Shown: positions 1 through 8,296 of the stretch, in pieces
Layout of the letters: every line of letters starts with the position of its first letter
How positions within the stretch are numbered: position 1 is the stretch's first letter
Virus record (IMG/VR): IMGVR_UViG_3300009194_000014
Coordinates: 1 to 56,259 of that record
Direction: 5' to 3' (one strand)
Origin: a virus
DNA length: 56,259 nucleotides
The notes under the pieces: generated by a model
The model's database searches: none
The model's input: the letters and a program-made list of their open reading frames with translations, nothing else
What the model was told of the DNA's origin: nothing
Translations under genes and position numbers: made by a program

Positions 1-1
1 G

Positions 2-187
2 GCTAACTCTGGTGTATTTAGTGGTACGAAAAACAGCAAAAGAGCCAAGAAACTCACAGCGGCCAAGGCAGACGAGTTACGCTCCATTAGACAATCAACC
101 GAATTAAGCTTCAAAGAATTAGGGCGTAAATTCGGAGTGAGCGCCGCAACGGCTTACCATGTATGCAAGAGGGACACATGGACGTGA
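2..187 (+). pseudogene. C-terminal end of a homing endonuclease (NUMOD-type HTH), cut by the window edge
   Basis: An open frame enters from the left edge and stops at 185-187. The 61 visible residues contain a short helix-turn-helix of the kind found at the C-terminus of phage GIY-YIG and HNH homing endonucleases: a lysine-rich lead, then ELGRKFGVSAATAYHVCK. This module normally contacts the DNA target. No nuclease domain is visible, so it may be the tail of a gene starting outside the window or a leftover. Its last codons overlap the TnpB remnant at 178, which suggests a deletion or insertion junction here. Confidence 0.6.
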
Positions 188-309
188 ACTCGCGAAGGGA
201 ATGCGCGGAGTGTGGTGTGCTCCACGACCGGGACGTGAACGCGGCCCGGAATATCCTCAGTCTTGCGCTCGGGCATGAGCGTCCAGAAGTGGGAATCCCC
301 GTCCTTTAG
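178..309 (+). pseudogene. TnpB (IS200/IS605 OrfB) C-terminal remnant
   Basis: A 43-residue frame carries the signature end of the TnpB zinc-ribbon and RuvC III region: CAECG followed by the block DRDVNAARNIL. TnpB proteins are RNA-guided nucleases of about 350-400 residues, so only the last tenth is left and no activity is expected. The frame stops at 307-309, inside the hairpin of the element's right end. No upstream TnpB sequence is present, so the rest was deleted or never transferred. Confidence 0.75.
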
Positions 310-326
310 GGCGGGGAGGATGTCAA
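296..326 (+). mobile_element. Right end of an IS200/IS605 element (omega-RNA 3' hairpin)
   Basis: A 9-bp stem (TCCCCGTCC / GGGCGGGGA, one G-T wobble, loop TTTA) is followed by GGATGTCAA. This is the usual right end of IS605-family elements, where the strand is cut after TCAA (323-326). In complete elements the same region forms the 3' scaffold of the omega-RNA, and the bases after TCAA act as guide. Here those bases (from 327) lie in the 3' end of the neighbouring minus-strand gene. No left end is visible. Confidence 0.65.
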
Positions 327-637
327 GAAGAGGTGATGCGTTTGGTCTTTCTCTCAAAGGAAGTTTGACCTAGTTCTTTGTAGCTATCTGTGATAGCCTT
401 CTTAGCAATGACCACCGGGGGCTGGATGGCAACATGCGGGTAGAACTTGGCTTTGAACACCGAGAAGCGCAGCATCGGATACTCCATCTTCCAATGGATA
501 GCAATCGCCAGCAGTTCGGGGGCATTATGATTGGAACCGAAATCGTAAAAGATGACCTGCTTCTTGGTGCAGAAGTCAACGATTCCTTTGTAGTAAATGT
601 CTTGTGTTTGGATTACATCAAGTAGGGCTTCTTGCAT
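323..637 (-). CDS. Hypothetical protein, 104 aa, 3' end at the IS border
   Basis: Unrecognised protein with mixed hydrophobic and charged residues and no membrane segment. The start at 637 is chosen because GAGGTC lies just upstream, and a TATAAATA box on the same strand (658-665) suggests late transcription. The stop codon TGA is formed by bases of the IS right end (TCA at 323-325), so the natural C-terminus was probably altered by the insertion. The gene faces away from the plus-strand block that begins at 684. Confidence 0.6.
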   Translation of the reverse strand: MQEALLDVIQTQDIYYKGIVDFCTKKQVIFYDFGSNHNAPELLAIAIHWKMEYPMLRFSVFKAKFYPHVAIQPPVVIAKKAITDSYKELGQTSFERKTKRITSS

Positions 638-657
638 AGTGACCTCGTTTTGCAGTG

Positions 658-665
658 TATTTATA
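658..665 (-). promoter_or_regulatory. Late promoter-like box TATAAATA
   Basis: The minus strand reads TATAAATAC, identical to the T4 late promoter core, about 20 bases upstream of the start codon at 637. Related TAAATA boxes precede other structural or membrane genes in this window. No late sigma factor (gp55) gene is visible here to support it. Confidence 0.5.
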
Positions 666-683
666 AGCGAATTGTAAGGAACA

Positions 684-1277
684 ATGAAAATGATAATCGA
701 ATCAGTTGAACACTTCACCGACAAAGAAGAAGCAATGTTATCTTTCTGTGCGAGCATCATTCGTGTGGATATAGATTCCCCACTGGCTCGTTCTCTCTAT
801 GAGGAATGGGTTAACCACGTCGGTACTAAGGCACACCAAGAAGGTTTCTATGTAGATTTCAAATTAAGTGCTCTGTATGATTATGCTGGGGAGCGTAGTC
901 TATTGTATGATATTTATGGGGATAATGCTGGAAACAGTTTTATAAGAATCGATGAAGCGGTGACAGGATCATCAGGAGACAGTATTTTGTTTGGTTATGA
1001 ACCTCCTTATGGTGGTGATTTTTTGATGTTATATGGTATTTCGCCTCGCTTTCGATCAAAACATCATAGGGTAGGTGAGCCAATAGACAGCCCGATTGTT
1101 TGGTTAATAGCCAACCAAAAGGGATTTTATCTCGTCACACCTATCACTGATGAGTTTTATAGTCATTTGAAATATGTTGTTGGTGAAGAGGAACTTAGAG
1201 AAATTCTCAGTAAAGAGATTGGATCAGAAGAAATGAAAGATGATCTTAACAATATGATTTCAATGAAACATCTGTGA
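684..1277 (+). CDS. Hypothetical protein, 197 aa, first of a tandem family
   Basis: Function unknown. The first 35 residues resemble those of the next gene (IESV near the start, then FCAS about 15-20 residues on), and both end in a similar C-terminus (NNMISMKHL here, NNICSFRAL there), so the two appear to be old duplicates. The start at 684 follows TAAGGAACA. A soluble, mildly acidic protein is expected. The last ten residues fit the hydrophobic-every-third-residue pattern shared by twelve proteins in the window. It is the first gene of a close-packed plus-strand set that runs to 3340. Confidence 0.7.
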   Translation: MKMIIESVEHFTDKEEAMLSFCASIIRVDIDSPLARSLYEEWVNHVGTKAHQEGFYVDFKLSALYDYAGERSLLYDIYGDNAGNSFIRIDEAVTGSSGDSILFGYEPPYGGDFLMLYGISPRFRSKHHRVGEPIDSPIVWLIANQKGFYLVTPITDEFYSHLKYVVGEEELREILSKEIGSEEMKDDLNNMISMKHL

Positions 1278-1298
1278 TTGATGGATAGGAGAGTCTTC

Positions 1299-1934
1299 AT
1301 GATGATCGAATCTGTTAAGAGGTACGATGAAACGGAATCAGCTTTCGTCGGGTTCTGTGCTAGTCTTTTGGGTGTTGACGATGAATCCAAATTTGCCGCT
1401 TCCATGTTTCGCTGTTGGAGAATGTATGTTGAAAAGCGTTATAATCAGGGTATCAAGCGCGCTATGGTGTTGAACTTCGTTGATATGATATTCCATGAAA
1501 CACTGTTGAATAGGGAGTCGTTGCCCACCGACTTCTTCTATCACGTCTTCCATGATAAAACCTATTTGAAAGAAGGGTCTATCGATATAGACGAACGTGC
1601 AAAAGGCTCAAGAGGGGTTCGACATTTGGGATTCGATGGAGTTGCGAGGAAAGACTTCCCATTAATGCTTCTGGGGCAAGTTATGATAGAGATTTTCACG
1701 GTACACCCTGATTACAATCAGCCCGCTTGGATGATAAAATTCGAATCTACTCCCTACTATGTTCTCAAATCAACACCCATTGACGGGGATGATACGGTTC
1801 GCCATCTGCCATATATGTTAGATGAGACTGTTGATGAAGGTCTTACAATGTTACAACAGATCACCGAGGAATCCGAGAACGAGGAAATGCTTAAAGCATC
1901 GATCAATAATATCTGTAGTTTCAGAGCATTATAG
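1299..1934 (+). CDS. Hypothetical protein, 211 aa, paralogue of the preceding gene
   Basis: Function unknown. The start at 1299 is preferred over in-frame TTG 1278 and ATG 1281 because AGGAG lies 7 bases upstream and the resulting N-terminus (MMIESV) matches the upstream paralogue. N-terminal FCASLLGVD and C-terminal NNICSFRAL correspond to FCASIIRVD and NNMISMKHL of that gene; the middle is strongly diverged. Spacing to the upstream stop is 21 bases, consistent with one operon. Confidence 0.7.
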   Translation: MMIESVKRYDETESAFVGFCASLLGVDDESKFAASMFRCWRMYVEKRYNQGIKRAMVLNFVDMIFHETLLNRESLPTDFFYHVFHDKTYLKEGSIDIDERAKGSRGVRHLGFDGVARKDFPLMLLGQVMIEIFTVHPDYNQPAWMIKFESTPYYVLKSTPIDGDDTVRHLPYMLDETVDEGLTMLQQITEESENEEMLKASINNICSFRAL

Positions 1935-1943
1935 GAACAGGTG

Positions 1944-2261
1944 ATGTTCAAACAGACCTTCATAATGACTGATTCTGTTCCTATTTCCCTTTCATCTTCA
2001 ACTAGCAGCGTTGATTTGATACTGAGTGGGCGAAAGGTTATTCGCCGCGTGACTGGCGACCTGAATGAGATTCTATCTAGGGTGTTAATGAAGGTAGATA
2101 ACGAGACGGTCAATTTCCGGTGGTTCTTCTGCCATCGAGGAACCCATGGACATATCATTCTCAGTGAGGTAACCTATCTTCAGGCTAAGGAACTCGCCGT
2201 CATGGAGTCTATTTACGACCCCGTGGATATGAAAGAGATACTGGCGTTCTTGTCTTTGTAA
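1944..2261 (+). CDS. Hypothetical protein, 105 aa
   Basis: Small protein without recognisable domain. ATG 1944 is chosen because AGGA ends 7 bases upstream; ATG 1968 is a possible alternative. The centre (VNFRWFFCHRGTHGH) is rich in aromatic residues and histidine. The C-terminus KEILAFLSL fits the shared terminal pattern. It is co-oriented and close to its neighbours. Confidence 0.6.
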   Translation: MFKQTFIMTDSVPISLSSSTSSVDLILSGRKVIRRVTGDLNEILSRVLMKVDNETVNFRWFFCHRGTHGHIILSEVTYLQAKELAVMESIYDPVDMKEILAFLSL

Positions 2262-2271
2262 GGGGAATACA

Positions 2272-2793
2272 ATGCCAATTATCACAGAAGTGCGTCGAAC
2301 GACTACTTTCAGAGACGCCATGAGGCTGTTGCTGGAAGTTGGATTGAACTCGTATGACATCAGTGAATCAGAAATAGATCGACTGTATGAAAAATGGCAT
2401 CGCAGTGTGTTGGACAAGGTTGAACATAGAGGTTATACAAAGATATTTGTAGATGCAGAAATGTTGGTAGAGATTGGTGATTTTGCTGACGGGATACATA
2501 TCTTCGTTGACGAAGGCGGTGGTCGTAAATCGGCTTTTAAGTATCTATTTGAAGATGAGAAATCGTATGAAATGTGCAATCTTCTCTTAGATGTTGTCGA
2601 GCCGACATCGAATAGAAATCACCTGACTGCGGCTTGGCTTTTTGGCTTCGGTGATAGTTTCTTTGTCATTAAGAATGGAAGTAGACGTGAAGAACTCCAT
2701 TTTTCTTATGTGTTGGAATCTGCATTTGATGAAGTGGGCGTCATCGATCTGGTAACCAACTCCAAAGATGCTGAAAGTTCCGTGAACATATAG
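2272..2793 (+). CDS. Hypothetical protein, 173 aa
   Basis: Function unknown. It is preceded by AAGGGG six bases before the ATG. The N-terminal half, with a helix ending in LYEKWHRSVLD, resembles the LYEEWVNHVG region of the gene at 684, so it may be a third, more distant member of the same family. Unlike them it lacks the hydrophobic C-terminal pattern. No membrane segment or metal motif is seen. Confidence 0.65.
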   Translation: MPIITEVRRTTTFRDAMRLLLEVGLNSYDISESEIDRLYEKWHRSVLDKVEHRGYTKIFVDAEMLVEIGDFADGIHIFVDEGGGRKSAFKYLFEDEKSYEMCNLLLDVVEPTSNRNHLTAAWLFGFGDSFFVIKNGSRREELHFSYVLESAFDEVGVIDLVTNSKDAESSVNI

Positions 2794-2818
2794 TAAATCA
2801 CTTGGGTATGAGGTCACT

Positions 2819-3340
2819 ATGAACCCGGTTCTAAAACAATACGAAACAGAAAGCGAAGCCCATTATGCGGTATTACGACACGTCCGAGAATTGTCTGTTT
2901 ACGAGATCGATGGGATAAAGTTCATCGGTGATATGCGTCTAATCGCCCAACGCGGGCGTGACACCATCGGTATACTCGGACGAGAGAATAGTAGTACCGA
3001 ACTGATGTTAAGTTTCGATACTAACTATATGGATGGAGATAGCATCAAATCGACCGAAGGTGAATTGAAGAACGGTCACTGGGCAATTGCTGGCAGAGTC
3101 AGTTATCATGATTGTGCCGTCATATACACCAACTCTCAGCATGGCATTTGGGTTATCTCTAACATTACATTTCAAACACTTGATGATTTGATGTCTATCA
3201 ATAGTAGTATTGAATCCGATGACGGTAGGGAGAGCCACGATGTTGTCAAATGCATTATCAATCCTATTCTTGAGTATCATGATGATCCTGATGGCTTGGT
3301 TGAGTATGTGACCAACGTCCAAGGGATGCGCAACCTATGA
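2819..3340 (+). CDS. Hypothetical protein, 173 aa
   Basis: Function unknown. It starts 25 bases after the previous stop, with GAGGT upstream of ATG 2819. Predicted mostly beta-strand with an acidic C-terminal third. The end (VTNVQGMRNL) fits the C-terminal pattern shared with neighbours. It is the last gene before the promoter at 3345. Confidence 0.65.
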   Translation: MNPVLKQYETESEAHYAVLRHVRELSVYEIDGIKFIGDMRLIAQRGRDTIGILGRENSSTELMLSFDTNYMDGDSIKSTEGELKNGHWAIAGRVSYHDCAVIYTNSQHGIWVISNITFQTLDDLMSINSSIESDDGRESHDVVKCIINPILEYHDDPDGLVEYVTNVQGMRNL

Positions 3341-3344
3341 TGAC

Positions 3345-3372
3345 TTGACAATCCATCGCCAATCGGTACAAT
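3345..3372 (+). promoter_or_regulatory. Sigma70-type promoter TTGACA-16-TACAAT
   Basis: Perfect -35 box TTGACA (3345-3350), 16-base spacer and TACAAT (3367-3372, five of six consensus bases). Transcription would start close to 3379, almost at the ATG of the primase stub (3380). It was probably the early promoter of an ancestral primase gene; the HNH gene now separates it from the intact copy. Confidence 0.7.
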
Positions 3373-3379
3373 ATCGCCT

Positions 3380-3541
3380 ATGAACGATTCCTTTGAACAA
3401 CTCAAGTCTGATATAGTCATCGCTGCCGGGCTTCAATCTCAGGAAGCTACCGGATTCTATGCTATCCATTGCCGTTTGTATAGACTTCGACATAAGGTTC
3501 AAACTTGTTCGATTTGGTTAGGTTTGTGGAGGCATCTATGA
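3380..3541 (+). pseudogene. 5' stub of a second, diverged primase gene
   Basis: The first 31 codons (MNDSFEQLKSDI onward, including QEATGFYA and one Cys) correspond residue by residue to the start of the intact primase at 4348 (MNDAFETMKHDI onward). Similarity ends near 3475, and the frame then runs 22 unrelated codons to a TGA at 3539. The two copies differ at many silent sites, so this is not a recent duplication. The 3' end of the HNH gene on the other strand overlaps the stub from 3462. Confidence 0.75.
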
Positions 3542-4247
3542 TTTGTAAATTCCATGGCACATGAAGACCGCTGACCAACTTCCCTTGAAGTGGAATGATA
3601 TGGTCTACATGAACATCATACCCTTGTTCTCGAAGATTGGTAGCTTCTGCATAGATGGATTTGATTTCATCTTCAAAACCTTCAAAGGAACGATTGAGTT
3701 TAGCTGCACGGCGTTTAGCTGCTGATATTTTTGTCCAAAGTCGTATCTTGTTGATGTTATTTGTACGATACATAGCATACCACTGTTTACGGATTTCGAT
3801 ATTCTCTATCCGCCACCGGGCATGGTACTCATTGCGTTCCTTGCGATTATCAACTTGATATTGCTTCTGATACTCAATTCGTTCTTCTTGATGGCGTTGG
3901 TAATAGTCTTTTTGGTACTCTAAACGGGATTCGCGGTTCTCTTGATAATACAATCTATCTTTCTCGTTCATAAGATCACGGTTTTCTTTGCGATAGATAC
4001 GCTTAGATTCCTTAATCTTCTCTTCATTTCGTTTTCGATACGATTTGGCGCGTGCTTTAATTTCATCGTGTTTCTCTACCTCATAAACAAGTTGACATCG
4101 GAGACATTTCCCGTTACTAGCGTAACGTATTGATATATGCCCGTTACCACATGGGTTTCCTGTAAAGTAATAGCGTATTCCACGTTCTTTCGCGGTACTT
4201 CGAGAAATGAGTTGTCCATAGTGCGGGTGGATGGTGTCACTGATCAT
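3462..4247 (-). CDS. HNH homing endonuclease
   Basis: 261-residue protein. Residues 32-51 hold a CxxGH...CxxC zinc-finger-like knuckle. The middle (about 60-160) is a highly charged helical region with repeated EYQKxYY-type units. The C-terminal HNH domain has [19 protein letters not shown] and a final N-x-x-K-x-N, with His/Asn positions intact. Such free-standing enzymes cut an allele lacking them and spread by repair. The gene lies on the opposite strand between a primase stub and the intact primase. RBS GAAGGAG precedes the start. Confidence 0.9.
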   Translation of the reverse strand: MISDTIHPHYGQLISRSTAKERGIRYYFTGNPCGNGHISIRYASNGKCLRCQLVYEVEKHDEIKARAKSYRKRNEEKIKESKRIYRKENRDLMNEKDRLYYQENRESRLEYQKDYYQRHQEERIEYQKQYQVDNRKERNEYHARWRIENIEIRKQWYAMYRTNNINKIRLWTKISAAKRRAAKLNRSFEGFEDEIKSIYAEATNLREQGYDVHVDHIIPLQGKLVSGLHVPWNLQIIDASTNLTKSNKFEPYVEVYTNGNG

Positions 4248-4347
4248 TGACTTCTCCTTCGAGGTTTGTTTAAATGACTAGATTGGGTAGCGGCAACGTC
4301 TCTATCCTCAATATTTACCTGCCTACCAATTCGAAGGAGTCGCTTAT

Positions 4348-5295
4348 ATGAACGATGCATTTGAAACTATGAAACACGATATAATGCTGGCGTGCTCACT
4401 CACTACCCAAGAAGCAACAGGCTTTTATGCTACCAACTGTCCTATATGCAAAAAACAGGATAGAAAAACAGGGGGGTTTTTGTTTGAATCTGATACCTGT
4501 GTATTTCAGTGCTTTCGTGGATCATGTGATGCCACTTGTGTTTACCGCGTAGGTGAACCAGTATCTCGCAAGTTCCGGCGTCTCATGGAATCTATTCATG
4601 TTTCAATTCCACTTGAATTGCGGATGGTCAAGTCATCATTCAAGAAAGCCCTAGAAGAGAGTCTGGATGAGTCTCTGTTCAAGAAGCATCATTACAAACA
4701 GATCAATATGCCGGATGGTTGGGTTCCATTGCATTCCGTATCGGATCAGAAACAGGCATTCTGGCTCGATCATTATGACCGTAGGGCAGTGCCTACCCAT
4801 GACATCCTTTACATCGAGAAGGGCACCTACAAGGGGCTGACTGCCATTCCTGCGTATTACTATGATAAGCTGATTGGCTTTCAGGTTGTCAATCCAAAGG
4901 GTCGGGTCAAGTACATAACAGAAACTGATAACACGCACATGATCTATGTCCCTGATCGGTTTCCCGGTGAACGTATTATCGTGGTGGAAGGCATCTTAGA
5001 TGCCAAGTGCTTTCCGATGACCTGTGCCGTCATGAGAAGCAGCATCACGCCAGAACAAGCCTACTTCTTGAAAGGTAAAGACGTTATCTTCTTGCCTGAT
5101 CGAACTGGAAACCATTTCATCGATCAAGTCAAGGATTATGGGTGGAAGATGTGTGTTCCACCTTGGAAGGAAAAAGACTTGAACAGCGCAGTGATCAAGT
5201 ACGGGGTAATGGCTGTCGCCGAGATGATCCATGAGAATACATTTGAAAGTTATCTCGACATCCGAGTTAGATACGATCTTTGGAGGCAGAAATGA
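4348..5295 (+). CDS. DNA primase (zinc-binding, TOPRIM; T4 gp61 role)
   Basis: 315-residue primase that would make RNA primers for lagging-strand synthesis together with the helicase at 6899. An N-terminal zinc site is formed by C31, C34 and two of C51/C55/C60. The TOPRIM fold is marked by IIVVEGILDA (E214) and VIFLPDRTGN (D251). The length is close to that of T4 gp61 (342 aa). RBS GAAGGAG precedes ATG 4348. A homologous 31-codon stub lies about 1 kb upstream. The stop overlaps the next start (ATGA). Confidence 0.85.
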   Translation: MNDAFETMKHDIMLACSLTTQEATGFYATNCPICKKQDRKTGGFLFESDTCVFQCFRGSCDATCVYRVGEPVSRKFRRLMESIHVSIPLELRMVKSSFKKALEESLDESLFKKHHYKQINMPDGWVPLHSVSDQKQAFWLDHYDRRAVPTHDILYIEKGTYKGLTAIPAYYYDKLIGFQVVNPKGRVKYITETDNTHMIYVPDRFPGERIIVVEGILDAKCFPMTCAVMRSSITPEQAYFLKGKDVIFLPDRTGNHFIDQVKDYGWKMCVPPWKEKDLNSAVIKYGVMAVAEMIHENTFESYLDIRVRYDLWRQK

Positions 5296-5819
5296 TCTTT
5301 ACTGATGAAGCCGTTCACGTCACAAAAAGTGTTCACCGTGCGCATAACATAATCAGGTGTTCTGTGACGGACGAAGAAAGAGACGTGATATGTTCCTCGA
5401 TGAATGACATCCTAACTATCAGCACCAATAAGCCAGATCACGTTATAGGCGTTACACAATCCTCTTCTCTCTGGGATGATTGTTTAGGAATCGATATCCT
5501 AGACCGCATCCATGAAAGACAGGTCGGGATGAAGATGATTATCATGTTCGATCCGTTTTGTGATTGTGGGTCTTTCAGTGTTGGCATCCATCAACTTGCG
5601 TCATTCGACCCAATAAACACAAACAAACCGAAGATCATAGACCGTGAACTGTTCTCTGCCAAGATATTGCGCCATGTCATTCAGCGAAGTGATGAGATAG
5701 ACCGCATCATGTTCCCCAATGCCCCCGTGTCGGCAACCGAACTGTATATAGCTGCCTTCTTACCTGAATCATGGAGCGATTTCGACCTTGATACACTCGT
5801 CAAGTTGCACCGTCTTTGA
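5292..5819 (+). CDS. Hypothetical protein, 175 aa
   Basis: Unrecognised. The start at 5292 overlaps the primase stop (ATGA) and has GGAGG at the right distance. No transmembrane helix is predicted; a short CDCGS motif lies mid-protein. The end LDTLVKLHRL fits the shared C-terminal pattern. Translational coupling to the primase suggests early expression. Confidence 0.65.
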   Translation: MIFTDEAVHVTKSVHRAHNIIRCSVTDEERDVICSSMNDILTISTNKPDHVIGVTQSSSLWDDCLGIDILDRIHERQVGMKMIIMFDPFCDCGSFSVGIHQLASFDPINTNKPKIIDRELFSAKILRHVIQRSDEIDRIMFPNAPVSATELYIAAFLPESWSDFDLDTLVKLHRL

Positions 5820-5828
5820 GGATTAGAC

Positions 5829-6179
5829 ATGGAACCTACATCAGAAAGGCAATCGGTTTATGCTGCGATAATAAAAGACGATTTCGACAAGGCGTTCGAA
5901 ACGCTGTTGATGACTGATGTCGAGAAGAGCGTCTTGGTGGCTAGGGCACTTATCGATGGGAGTGGGGTCATCGTTGCTACTGACGTTGTTGAGAATGAGG
6001 ACTGTCTTTCTTATATGATTGTTATCCGTGGTGGGAGAACAATTAAATCGATGATAGATACCCATCACCGCCCAGAATATTTTGAAACCAAAACCTACTT
6101 TCAATCGATAGAACCATCGACTATCAATCCGAGTACGATTGTTAAGATGAAGGATTTGATTGCTTTCTATAACATCTAA
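5829..6179 (+). CDS. Hypothetical protein, 116 aa
   Basis: Unrecognised small protein, 9 bases downstream of the previous stop, RBS GAGGATTAGAC. It ends in KMKDLIAFYNI, close to the end of the gene at 1944 (KEILAFLSL) and of the interrupted gene at 30926 (KDLIGIYQL), although the rest of the sequences do not match. Confidence 0.6.
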   Translation: MEPTSERQSVYAAIIKDDFDKAFETLLMTDVEKSVLVARALIDGSGVIVATDVVENEDCLSYMIVIRGGRTIKSMIDTHHRPEYFETKTYFQSIEPSTINPSTIVKMKDLIAFYNI

Positions 6180-6191
6180 AGGAGATTCAGA

Positions 6192-6686
6192 ATGACTACC
6201 AAAAATGAACTGCTTTACTTCCCCCAAGTCAAACCACTGGACACGTTGGCCATGGCGCTTGAGACGAAGGTGTTAGAAGACCTTGAACGTGTGGAATACA
6301 GACTCGAACAATCTAAAATGATTCGACAAGGGTTCTTTTCAAAGTGCGAAAAACTTTTCAGTGCCTATCGAGAGAATTTCCACATCAGCATCCCGACAAC
6401 GCAAACTGCTACAGAAGTCTTCGATCATGAGGATGAGGATAAGAAGACGTGGAAAGCAAAATTTGTGTTGAGGGGTTACAATCCTGCTACCAAACGAATT
6501 AGAACGATCAACTCTCGTGGTATAATCTATTCTGGTAGTGAAAACATAAATGGGGATTTGTTGGTGTGCGAACTCGCCCTATGGTCAAAGCTGCATGAGG
6601 TGAGGGTGCATGATATCGCCACACAAATAGCAATCGATGCATTGGAAGCAATCGATGCATCGGTACGCTTTGCCTACGCAATGTGA
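6192..6686 (+). CDS. Hypothetical protein, 164 aa
   Basis: Unrecognised. RBS AAAGGAG precedes ATG 6192. The N-terminal third is helical and charged. Near the C-terminus a 13-base direct repeat (GCAATCGATGCAT, twice between 6630 and 6660) encodes two similar AIDA units. It is the last gene of this set; the next start is 212 bases away. Confidence 0.6.
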   Translation: MTTKNELLYFPQVKPLDTLAMALETKVLEDLERVEYRLEQSKMIRQGFFSKCEKLFSAYRENFHISIPTTQTATEVFDHEDEDKKTWKAKFVLRGYNPATKRIRTINSRGIIYSGSENINGDLLVCELALWSKLHEVRVHDIATQIAIDALEAIDASVRFAYAM

Positions 6687-6898
6687 TCAGACAGAGCCTA
6701 TGCCTAACCCAGTAGTCGATGGTTGACATACCTTGTCGATCATGGGATACTGGGCTTCTTGTTATATGGATACTGTGGCATTTAATGGCAGCCTGAGACG
6801 GTTGAAAGAAGACATGGTATCGTTGGCAAAATACCTCTATTGCTTCTGAGACTAACTACGGCACCATTCTATACCTAACACACGTCACAAGGAGAACT
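6687..6898. other. Intergenic region with helicase promoter
   Basis: 212 bases without a convincing gene. It holds the promoter at 6723-6751 and, just before 6899, the ribosome binding site CAAGGAG. No strong terminator is seen. Confidence 0.5.
6723..6751 (+). promoter_or_regulatory. Promoter TTGACA-17-GATACT
   Basis: Perfect -35 box at 6723-6728, 17-base spacer, and GATACT at 6746-6751 (four of six). It would drive the helicase, DHFR-like and thymidylate synthase genes. Confidence 0.6.
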
Positions 6899-8296
6899 AT
6901 GTCAGACACGATTAACAAGAAAGAGAAGATTACCCTTGAGTATGCCCTGTCCGACAGGGAACTCTTTCTTAAAGCCCATTCTGTTCTGAAACCATCATAC
7001 TTCGAACGACCGCTGGATGCGGTTGTCGAATATGCGCTCGAATACTTTAGCAACTACCACAAGATTCCCGACTTCGATCTGATCGAGGCAGAAACCAACG
7101 TCTCGTTGAAATACCGAGATGTTGATGATAGTGATCGTCAGTATGCGGTGGATGAGATTGAACACCACTGTGCCAAACAGGCAATGGTCGAAGCTATCCT
7201 GAAAAGTGCCGATCTGGTCAACGATGACGAAGTTGATTTGACTCAGGTACAGACCCTAGTCAGGGATGCCCTGATGGTCAAGATCGACAAGGTTCTGGGT
7301 ACCGATCTATTTGAATCGCCGAGGGAACGTCGAGAACGCTCAGAACTTAACGTCGATGGGAAACTGATGGGCATTCCGGCTCTCGATGAGATTGCCGAAG
7401 AATGGCGGCGCGGCGAATTGTACTTCTTCGTTGCGGGCACATCCGTGGGTAAGTCTGTCATGCTGGGTAACGTGGCAGAACGGTTCTCATCACAGAAAGA
7501 AGACGTGATGATCTATTCGGTGGAGATGAACGAAGACCTCTATAGCAAGCGTCTGGATTCTATCGTTACCGGAACGCCTATCAAGGAACCCGATGTCGAT
7601 GAGATCGTTGACTATCTGGAATCCAATCGTGAAGATTATGGAAGGATTACAACCAAGAAGGTTAACACCAAGTTCGGAGTAGAAGACCTTCGGGCGCATC
7701 TACTCGAATACCACATGACCTACGGCAAGTATCCCGATGTCTGTATCATCGACTACATCGATATTTTTGGAACGGGTGCCGCTCAATCCAAGAACATGAA
7801 CAAGTATGATATCGATGAACACAAAACGCATTCTATTCGTGATCTTATGGATGAGTTTGGAATGCGAGGCTTCACGGCGGCACAGATGAACCGTGATGGC
7901 TATGGTCTGGCGGATATCGGACCTCAGCACGTTCAAGGCGGTCTGTCCAAGCTGCAAGGCGCGGATGGGGCGTTCGCACTGGTCGCTACCGAAGAGGACT
8001 TGGAAAACGATCAGCTTCAGTGCAAAGGGATCAAACTCCGTAACTCCAACAACAAACACAAGGTGATCACCCTGTATCGGTGTCCCAAGACATTGCGGGT
8101 TACCGATGAACCGTTAATCCCTAAGCAAAAGAACCCTCTTGACAAGCGTAAGGCAGACAAGGACAATGGGGGTCCGAGCAACACCCCCAAGAAAACGACA
8201 TCCAAATCAACATCCAAAAAGGATTTGATTAAGGATACGCCCAAGTCGGGTAAAGACAAACTGAAACAGGCGATGAGCCTAAGTCGAGGACTCTAA
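6899..8296 (+). CDS. 41: Replicative DNA helicase (DnaB / T4 gp41 type)
   Basis: 465-residue hexameric helicase that unwinds DNA 5' to 3' at the fork and loads with the primase. The N-terminal 140 residues are helical, as in DnaB. The RecA-type domain has Walker A GTSVGKS (180-186), Walker B VCIIDYID (281-288), then RGFTAAQMNRDG and a QLQCKGIKLRNS region. The last 60 residues are a Lys/Ser/Thr-rich tail, possibly disordered. T4 gp41 has 475 residues. The stop overlaps the next start (TAATG). Confidence 0.92.
   Translation: MSDTINKKEKITLEYALSDRELFLKAHSVLKPSYFERPLDAVVEYALEYFSNYHKIPDFDLIEAETNVSLKYRDVDDSDRQYAVDEIEHHCAKQAMVEAILKSADLVNDDEVDLTQVQTLVRDALMVKIDKVLGTDLFESPRERRERSELNVDGKLMGIPALDEIAEEWRRGELYFFVAGTSVGKSVMLGNVAERFSSQKEDVMIYSVEMNEDLYSKRLDSIVTGTPIKEPDVDEIVDYLESNREDYGRITTKKVNTKFGVEDLRAHLLEYHMTYGKYPDVCIIDYIDIFGTGAAQSKNMNKYDIDEHKTHSIRDLMDEFGMRGFTAAQMNRDGYGLADIGPQHVQGGLSKLQGADGAFALVATEEDLENDQLQCKGIKLRNSNNKHKVITLYRCPKTLRVTDEPLIPKQKNPLDKRKADKDNGGPSNTPKKTTSKSTSKKDLIKDTPKSGKDKLKQAMSLSRGL

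Noticed and set aside
6630-6660. Direct repeat GCAATCGATGCAT as an origin iteron
   Set aside because: Only two copies and within a reading frame, where it encodes two similar peptide units.
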